The notes beneath the pieces are model-generated. The model ran no database searches. It saw only the letters and a list, made by a program, of their open reading frames with translations, and was not told the origin of the DNA. 64,000 bases of DNA from Linnemannia elongata (taxonomy: Eukaryota; Mortierellomycota; Mortierellomycetes; Mortierellales; Mortierellaceae), in contig JAXBDG010000006.1 in assembly GCA_036320915.1 (NCBI GenBank), positions 1,178,001 through 1,242,000 on the forward strand. Direction: 5' to 3'. Position numbers and translations under genes: made by a program. The number at the start of each line of letters is the position of its first letter. Positions within the stretch are counted from its first letter, which is position 1. Shown here in pieces: positions 56,304 through 64,000 of this stretch.

Positions 56304-59080
56304 ATGGCCGACCCTAATATTCTTGCCGATGGCGAGGACACCGAAGTCCTGGACGAAGGCGGCAAGAGCATCCTCATGGGAATCATTGCACAGCTCGGCA
56401 AGAGCACCGACCTCCACCGCGTCACCCTCCCAACTTTTGTCCTCGAACCCCGCAGCATGCTTGAGCGAATCACCGACTTCATGTCCCACCCAGAACTGAT
56501 CGTCAAGTAAGCATCTATAAAAGATGTCGTCTCGTTTCGATGCACTGTTCCGTGAAAAGTTCAAGGAGACAAATAATGCAAGGAGATAAAGAAACGAATG
56601 GAGGGGAAGGGGAGGAACAGAAGTGGTTTGTTTGTTGGTAGTGGTTTTTTTCGTAAAGCGACACACACGATCGATACCACATTAGTTGGAATAACCGTTC
56701 AAGGTGTCAAGGACAAATCAGACTGAAAGGACAAGTACAGGACAGGACACCCATACAGAGAAACAGGAGAGAACAATAAGTACAGGATGGCACGGAAGGC
56801 ATAGTGCTCAGTCAAGATATTTCAAGGTTCTTGTTTGTGGAGAAGGAGCTTGTGTTTTTGCTCCGCTGTCGCACGCACGCACGCACGCGCGTGAAAAACG
56901 ACGGCTCCTTCTTGCTCATCAAGATTCGGGTTTAGGATTATTGGATATGGTCGTGGCTATTGTCATTGGAGCAGAAAGAAACCCACTTTTCCACAAAACA
57001 AATGGGCATAGCATTTTGTTTTGACCAAGAGCATAATGAGGTGTGCGTTTGTGAAGGCGTGCGCGGTGAAAGATACAGCAGCGAATGGCTGCCTAAAGTA
57101 GAGAGTACTTTTCGTGTCGCCAGAAAGTAGCATCAAATAGGGGAGGGAGACAGGGTGATAGTCATGAATCCACCCGCCCTGTGCTGTCACGTTGATCCAT
57201 GATTGCCTCTTTTTTTTTCTTGTCATGTTGTTTGTGCTTTTGTGTCCGTCTGTGTGCCCATCTGAGATTGTGTTTTTTGGGTCTGCATGAAAGTAGCCTT
57301 GGTGGTGCTTGGACTATGTCCCATCTGCAAGGTGTTCTCTCTACTTCGAAAACAACAAGGAAAGACATGTGCGGGAAGCACGGATAGGATGGCGAGGAAA
57401 TCGGCTCTCCTGGGGTCGCAGAGAAAAAAGAATCACAAGATGTCATTGCTCAGGAAGGCGAATATTCCCAACACAAATCCTCATCACCACTACTACTAGT
57501 ACTACTGCCGGCTGTTGCTACTGTTGATATCGCTGTTGTTTATTTACAGAGGTGTACCTTCTTTGGGTGATGATATTCACATCCTCAACATTGTCATGGG
57601 CTTTTTATATATCAGCTAGTGTGGATTCGAATCATACAATTAACCCCCCTCCTCCTCTTGATCTTGTTTTCCGTTATATCATTCTTTAGGGCAAACCAAA
57701 TCCAAGATCCCGAAGAGAGATTTGTGGCAGTGACTCGGTACTTTTTGTCAGGATGGCACATCAAGCCAAAGGTACAGGAACCAACCTACGCCATGATTGG
57801 AGAGGGAACAAGAACAAAATGAGCTTATGTAATGATGACTTGACCACAATCAACTGACCTCTTTCCTCTTCCCAATTTGCAACAAATAGGGTGTGAAGAA
57901 GCCTTACAACCCAATTCTGGGCGAGCAGTTCCGTGCGCAATGGAGGTTTGACGACGGCACAGAAGCATTTTACATCGCGGAACAAGTCTCACATCATCCC
58001 CCCATCTCGGTGTACTACTATGCAAGTCCGGAAAACAATATCAGCGTCTTGGGTGACCTCTTGCCAAAGTCCAAGTTCCTAGGCAACAGTGCTGCGACAT
58101 TGATGCAGGGAGAGATCAAAGTCTCTTTCACGAACCGACCCGGCGAGGACTACATCATTACCATGCCAAACGTCTATGCGCGAGGAATCCTGTTCGGGAC
58201 GATGCTGATGGAGCTGGGAGATGTTGCTACTGTCAAATGCGCCAAGCTGGATCTTGTCTGCAATCTGGATTTCAAAGTCAAGGTACACAACCTCTTGTCC
58301 ACAGTACACATTCATTTCTCCGTTGATGAAGACAACACAGTGACTTTGGCCGCTTACTGATTCTTATATACGTTTTCTGTATCATTCGTAGGGCTTCTTC
58401 TCAGGATCGTATAACGGATTGGCAGGAAAGATCAAGCGCGAATCGACAAATGAAACCCTGTATGAAATTTCCGGAAAGTGGTCGGACGAAATCATCCTTA
58501 AGAAGGTAATTAGCAGCACATCACACATAATCATTTTGGATGAATTGACAGCAAACTTTAGAGCATAAGCTGATATCTGGCTACAATACGTTCGTTCATG
58601 TCAATAGGGCACCAAGAAGGAAGTACTTTTTGACGCAAAGGCGGCCAAGATCAATCCAAAGATTATTGCACCGGAGGACCAGCAAGAGCCCAACGAGTCG
58701 CGTCGTCTGTGGAGCAAACTGACAGCAGCATTGAAGGTGAACAACCAGGATCTGGCGACTGCAGAAAAGAGCAAAGTCGAGGATGCCCAGCGTGCTGATA
58801 CCAGGGAGCGAGACGAGCGCGGACTGCCTCATGTTCCTCGGTACTTTGAGTCTGACGGCAAGGGCAACTTTGACATCAAGCTCAAGAAGTAAGCATCCTC
58901 CCTGTGTTACTGTATTTTATGAAGGCGTTGAATGATTGTAGCTAGATAGGTGGTGTATCATCGTATTGACACATTATTTCCGTTGCGTTTTTCCGTTTCT
59001 TTCATAGCATCTCATCGGATCCTCAGGAGGCAAAGAAACAAATCATCAATTTCTTGTACAACACGCCTCCACCTGTTTAA
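56304..59080 (+). CDS. Oxysterol-binding protein, OSH4/KES1 type
   Basis: Six exons, 56304-56506, 57690-57771, 57890-58282, 58392-58505, 58608-58888 and 59008-59080, in phase; 381 aa, close to the length of short OSH proteins. The lid and core are clear: LPTFVLEPRSMLERITDFMSH, then KKPYNPILGEQF, the family signature EQVSHHPPISVYYY, and the C-terminal helix region PRYFESDGKGNFDIKL. It has no PH or ankyrin domain, so it belongs to the OSH4-like group that moves sterol against PI4P between ER and Golgi-type membranes. The first intron is 1183 bp, about ten times the usual length here, yet protein homology runs straight across it, so no exon seems missing. Confidence 0.92.
56507..57689 (+). other. 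Unusually long intron of the oxysterol-binding protein gene
   Basis: The donor GTAAGC and acceptor TTCTTTAG join exons in phase. The 1183 bp contain a short CGCA repeat near 56872-56890 but no recognised coding, tRNA or snoRNA sequence. Confidence 0.7.
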
Positions 59081-60965
59081 AAAATAAGCAAGCGGAGAGC
59101 ACGTTCGAATAATTTCTTGGGATCCGCCAACTAAACAAGTCAACTTAGCGAAACCAACCCGCCCAAAGTAATCCAAAAGCCGCGCCAATTGTGATGACGC
59201 TTTTATTCAAGCGATACTATGCGCGCTTATGTTAGGTAAAGCAGTATAGAAAGAAAAGGATCGACTCTTTTTTAATAATACACGCACCCCTGATCCCAAG
59301 ACCTCGCTTACCTTTGTTTTCTTGAAAGATGTGTAATGTGCACTTGGGAGATAGTGAAATATTCTCCTTCGGCAGGAACAAGCAGGAGACTTCTTCGTTC
59401 ACTTGAATGCATCACGTGGATGAATGCACGGAGGCATTGGTATTTGACGAGAAGACGACCAAAAGAGAGCGGGGAGAACGAGAGTGAAGAAGATGGCCGG
59501 TGCCGAGTGGCGTTAGAATAGTGTTTTACGCAAAGTGGACTTTGAGAAAAGAGGGGGAGGAGCCAGCCGCCTGCTCGCTCATATTTGATGCTAATTTGTG
59601 GGATAGAGATTATTGCACTAACGTTCCTGTCATCCCCCCTCATTTTTATTTCGTGAAGGACAGAAAAAAACGCTAAAAAGAGAAATTGGTAAAGGGGGGG
59701 AAGGGAGTTATGGGTACGGAGACGGCGTCGAAAGAGCGAAAGGGGGTTGAGCAATGAGAGGACCTAAGGGGGTGATGCATGTGTGCAAGGGCAATAACAA
59801 GACGATGGACAGGAAACCGAAGAAGAGAAGAGGTCCAGAACGGGGGCAAGTGAATAGTAAGAGTAAAAGGAAGAGATGAGAGAAAGAGAGAGTCAGAGAG
59901 AGAGACAGAGGGGGGTAAAAAAGGGTGGATGATGGGGAGACTTTGTCAGTATTGGCTATCGAAGTGCTAATAGGCCATCATCCATCACGTTAACTTCTTG
60001 ACACAGAATGGGTACCAAACATAAAGAAGTGAGACTGTGGCTATGAATGTTTGACGTTTATGATATTGAGCACAGACAGACATGTTTACGCCCAACGTGC
60101 CTGCTTGTTGTATGCTGTCGATAGAGAGCGTCCATGTGCGTGTGTGTGCTTGTTTGAGAGAGGGGGAAGGAGACAAAAACAAGACGAGTTGGGCGATAAA
60201 GAAAAGGGAGCGATGGGTGACAGATTGCGACCGATGATACAAGCAATATGCGTGTTAAAACGGGAGTGCAAGCCTGAAAGAGATGCCTTACTTAACCTTT
60301 GTATTGGTCCATTGTGCATTCTCCTTTTATCCCTGCTCTCAATTGCATGGTCCTTTCAACTTGCACCCTCTTTTTCCTTTCGTTACCCCTTCAATATTTT
60401 TCTTTGTCCTTCTTCCCTCACTCTTTTTCTTCTCTTTCTCGTTCTCCCCTTCCCTTCCCTTTCTTTTCTTTTGTTTCTTTTCTTTTTTTGACTTTTAACC
60501 CCATTCCCTCCATATCACAACGCGTGGGCACACTCCACTTCCTCCTCCTCTTCCTCCTCTTCCTCCTCCTCGTTCTCTTCCCTCTTCCTTCACATTCCTA
60601 CGTACCTGCTGCACTTTCTTGCTCTTCACTCATCTCCGTTGCTTCTTCAATTGCCCACATCGTTATCCACTGTTACACAATGGATAGCATCGATTAGCAT
60701 ATCTTTATTTTATTTCTTGGTCAACTTTCAAACACATTCACCCTATTCACCTCTCACGGTTTTCTTCGACCGGTATCTCTACCTATTTGTTCAAATCTCT
60801 CCGCATTGCATCCTACACCAGTCGTTCTTCTCTCCCCAACTCGACCCGCCTACACACCGCAGCCATAACAATTCATATTTCACACCCCATTCTTGTTATC
60901 CATCGACAACAGTCCATCTATCGCATCACATATCTACCCACTCACTACTATAAAACTGCTTAATC
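59081..60965. other. Intergenic region, no supported gene
   Basis: This 1.9 kb holds the 3' flank of the lipid-transfer gene, a GA-rich stretch (59850-59930) and long C/T-rich tracts (60300-60620) that probably form the promoter and leader of the CSC1-type gene. The frames here are low-complexity. Confidence 0.5.
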
Positions 60966-63900
60966 ATGTCCTTCACACCACCACCACCACCATCACCACA
61001 GGACCAACTTCCTATCGTCATCAACCCTCTTTCTCCATCCGCCAATTCACAAGGGATCAGCACCAGTCATCCACACCTCTACTTCCAACAGGCAACATCT
61101 TCCATTCTCTACAGCACCATCGTATTCACCTTCTTGGGCACGATCATCGGACTAGCCTTGTTCTCCTGGGTAAGAACAAGACGGAGTTCTATCTATGGAT
61201 CCCGACAGTTCTTTGTGAGGGAGGAACATCGGGCTGAAGCCTTGTCAGATAGTTTCTTGGGGTGGGCTTCGGGATTGTTCTTTTTGGAGAAAAGGATTGA
61301 GAGGAGGTTGGAGGCAGAGGCAGGAGCAGGGGCGAATGGGACTGCTCCATTGACAACAACTGAATCTACAACGACGGGAGGAGCAGGAAGGGGGAGCAGC
61401 AGTATTGATCAAGTCGCACAACTGCACTCCCTAACTGAAAAGGATTCAACGATAGGAGGAAGAGGGAGGGAAGGGTCCGGCAATAACTTTCCAAGTCCTC
61501 TTAACAGCAACAAGGTGACTGGGATTTGGAGTCGCCTCATGGGACGCGCGCTCAGCATTATCCGACCTAATAACACTTCTGCGAGCCCTGCAGTTGATCT
61601 GAGGGAGACAAAGGAGGAAGTTGAGGTCACAAATGAAGAATCTAGCGCAAATGGATCCTCTATGCTCAAGCCTCCTCAGCAACAGGCTCGGTCGACTGTG
61701 TCTGTCAACTCTACTACCTCAAGTCAACAACACACACAGCAGCCAACGACTTCGCGACATACACTAAACGGCTCCTCTACATCAACACTGTCATCGTCCA
61801 CAGACAAGGCGTCGACTCTGGCGCGGCAGGAAATTATTGCCAAAATTGGGCTGGACCACTATTTGCTGATCCGGTTCTTGAAGATGCTGTTCGCCGTTTC
61901 TGTGATTCTGGGTGTCGTGGCGATCTCTTCATTAGTGCCATTGTATGTGATTCGCCAGACAGGCGAAGACCTTCAAGGCAGTGACGACCTCTTGGGCGCT
62001 GGATCACACCCAATGAGACGCGTCGAAATATTGCAGATCGGGAATGTAATCGATGATGAACGCCTCTGGGCAGCCGTCCTCGCTGTCGCTTTCGTCTCTG
62101 GTAACTTTGAAAATATTAACGATACAACGCTTCGTTTTTTTTTATTTGGCGTTATTGTAATTCTCCAAACTTCCCACGCACACCAGATATCATCCCGCCA
62201 ATCATACCCCTTTTTCTTATACTGTTGTTGTCACCTCGGCTTTAACTCACACCATGGACTCTCTATAACACCCCTATTCTACCTCCTAGGTCTAACCCTT
62301 GTCTGGTCCTGGTCCGAGCTCATGCTGTTTCTGAAACTTCGGCAAGAGTTCCTCTTTCGGTCTGCCTCCCGTTACTCCTCCCGCGTCGTCCTCCTGCAGA
62401 ACCTCCCCGAAGACTTGCGGACCGTCGAATCCCTCAAACAGCTCTTTGCTACTGCTCCTGGCGGAGGGGTCGAACATGTCTATCTCGTTAGAGATGTCTC
62501 TCGGCTCGAAAAGGCGGTCAAGCAGCGGCAGGTGGTTCTGGACAAGTTGGAAGAGACAGAGTCAAAGTACATGAATGCTATTGCAAGAGCGTCGGCCATG
62601 GTTTCCTTTACGACTTTGAATATGCGATCTCGGTCCTGGCTTGGTCGGTGTGTTGATAAGATCAAGACTTGTTTTGGGCTTGAGGGTACGAGCGTTGGTG
62701 GGAGCGGTGGTAAGAATCCGGAAGAAGAGGATTATGTTGGACATCTCAAGTTGTATCAGCTCAGTGATGTGCCCAAGCTGTCGCTTGCGGACCTGTCCGG
62801 TCCTACCGATATCGACAGTGCGCCTAGTGCCAGTGAGAGACGGTCTTCACAGACTCTTCAGCAACAAGGTACCACGCTCTCGAACGTCTCCAACTCGGGT
62901 GGACTGGCGGTTCTGAAGTGGTATCAGAAACCAAGACGACCAAGACACTATGCCGGTATTCCTCTGCTCAGCAAGCGACAAGACTCTATCCGATACTACC
63001 GAGGAGAACTCTGTCGTCTGAACAAGGTTATTGAGCAAGAGTATGAGCAGCAAGCCAAAGCCCTGGCAGACGATCGCCAGGGGATCCGCCATCCTCATAC
63101 CCACCGACCTCAGAGTCGAGCAGGAAAGGGTCTGCATCCTGCCGCAAAAGGCACACCCGTTCAAGCTGGATCTGTCAATGGCCATGAGAGCGTTGTGATC
63201 TTGGATGATGTGGCCACTCCTCCCGAGACCGAAAAGGGCGGCTCTCCTACGAAGAGTGCTCGACCAGACCAAGTCGACACTCTCCCCGCCGCGTTTGTAT
63301 TGATGAGAACCCGTGCAGGTGCCAAGGCCATTGCATCTGGAACGATCGGACAAGACAAGATCCCCGTAAAGTCTCGCACACTGGGCATTCCCCCACGCGA
63401 CATCGAATGGCGCGTCCTCGGTCAGGCAACATCACGTCTTTCAAAGCTACTCAGACGCACAATGATTATCTCTGTCGGATCTCTGATGGTGGTTGGATGT
63501 GGGCTGGTTGTCTCTGCAATTGCGTCGATGGCGGTCTTCAAGGGGTGGAAAAGGGTCATTGAGGAAGAGGCTGAGGTCTTGGCGGGCCCTTCTGTTTATT
63601 TGCGGCAGGGTGTCCTTACCCCTTTGTTGCTTGCCTTTTTGATGTTTGCTGGGTCTTGGATCCTTAATGGTAACGTTGTCTCATTCGGTGTAGTAATATT
63701 CTGCGAACAACTTTTTTTTGTTTGTTGCTAACGTTCCGCTGTTTGTCATTTCTTATGAGAATAGAGTTGTGCCAGTACTGGGGACGCGTTTCAAAGGCGC
63801 AGACGGACTTGTTGACCCAGAGATGCTACTTTTACTTCCTGGTAAGTATCTTTAATTTCTTGTGGTCAGTGCTCATTTATCTCACGCTATTTCAAGTTCT

Positions 63901-64000
63901 CACAAATATTGACGCATCCCCTCTACTTCTTTTTCTTAGCTGGTCAATATGATCTTGGTGCATCCTATTGTGTCACTCTCCCTGTCGTGGCAAGAGTCCT
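60966..64000 (+). CDS. CSC1/OSCA-type stress-gated cation channel (3' end beyond window)
   Basis: Exons 60966-62100, 62290-63669, 63765-63841 and 63940 to the edge, in phase. After a Pro-rich start, TM1 covers about residues 44-66 (ILYSTIVFTFLGTIIGLALF). A Ser/Thr-rich loop follows, then TM2 (MLFAVSVILGVVAISSL) and TM3 (LWAAVLAVAFVSG, joined to LTLVWSW). Next comes the large cytosolic domain (SRVVLLQNLPEDLRTVESLK..., IPLLSKRQDSIRYYRGEL) and the first helices of the 7-TM core (MIISVGSLMVVGCGLVV). The final bases encode LVNMILVHPIVSLSLS. The order matches the RSN1_TM, PHM7_cyt and RSN1_7TM domains. These proteins are osmotically or mechanically gated calcium-permeable channels. The 189-bp first intron is in frame and without stops. 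Confidence 0.87.

Noticed and set aside
56008..56510. Long plus-strand frames through the C/T-rich tract before the OSH gene
   Set aside because: They are leucine/serine/phenylalanine-only translations of a pyrimidine-rich leader. The true start is the ATG at 56304.
60051..60953. Several overlapping frames before the CSC1-type gene
   Set aside because: Low-complexity translations of C/T-rich promoter and leader DNA without any domain.
1..64000. tRNA, rRNA or CRISPR arrays
   Set aside because: I looked for tRNA-like T-loop boxes and for regularly spaced identical short repeats and found none I could support. The regular repeats present are coding or simple-sequence.

Overview
The window is nuclear DNA from a fungus, most likely an early-diverging filamentous one of the Mortierella type. 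The evidence is many short GT-AG introns (about 50-160 bp), spliced housekeeping genes with full-length homology (MED23, UGO1, SCAI, an OSH4-type oxysterol-binding protein, a CSC1-type channel), lineage-style F-box/leucine-rich-repeat genes in tandem, and fungal transposons. The genus is an inference. All calls are by eye; no database search was run.

Layout. (1) 1-5.8 kb: three F-box/LRR genes, one of them (minus strand, left edge) decayed by frameshifts. (2) 6.9-35.6 kb: an accessory block with five paralogues of one small protein family, which I read as Cyt-like (CytB/volvatoxin-like) pore-forming proteins. Two are on the minus strand without a signal peptide; three are on the plus strand, each with a tiny signal-peptide exon and a TATA box. 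The first four form two divergent minus/plus pairs. (3) Two large transposons sit in the upstream region of the third secreted copy. One is an 8.6 kb Tc1/mariner-type element (19876-28497) with 18-bp terminal inverted repeats and TA target duplications; it carries a DDE transposase and a nine-exon Fanzor (eukaryotic TnpB-like RuvC nuclease) gene. The other is a 5.2 kb Crypton (28590-33838) with an apparently intact tyrosine recombinase. (4) 36-64 kb: conserved genes, namely MED23, UGO1, a mitochondrial RnpA-fold protein, SCAI, a membrane-anchored pepsin-like protease with eight repeats in its pro-region, an unrecognised basic protein, an OSH4-type lipid-transfer protein, and the 5' part of a CSC1/OSCA channel that runs off the right edge.

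Main discovery. The Fanzor gene and a mariner transposase lie inside one pair of inverted repeats flanked by TA, so this is a Fanzor-carrying DNA transposon. Its former empty site can be read from the paralogous upstream region near 8777. The RuvC catalytic residues and zinc-ribbon cysteines are present. The N-terminal part of the Fanzor reading frame holds one in-frame TAG, and the transposase N-terminus looks damaged, so the element may be decaying. The secreted Cyt-like copies show patchy identity that points to gene conversion.
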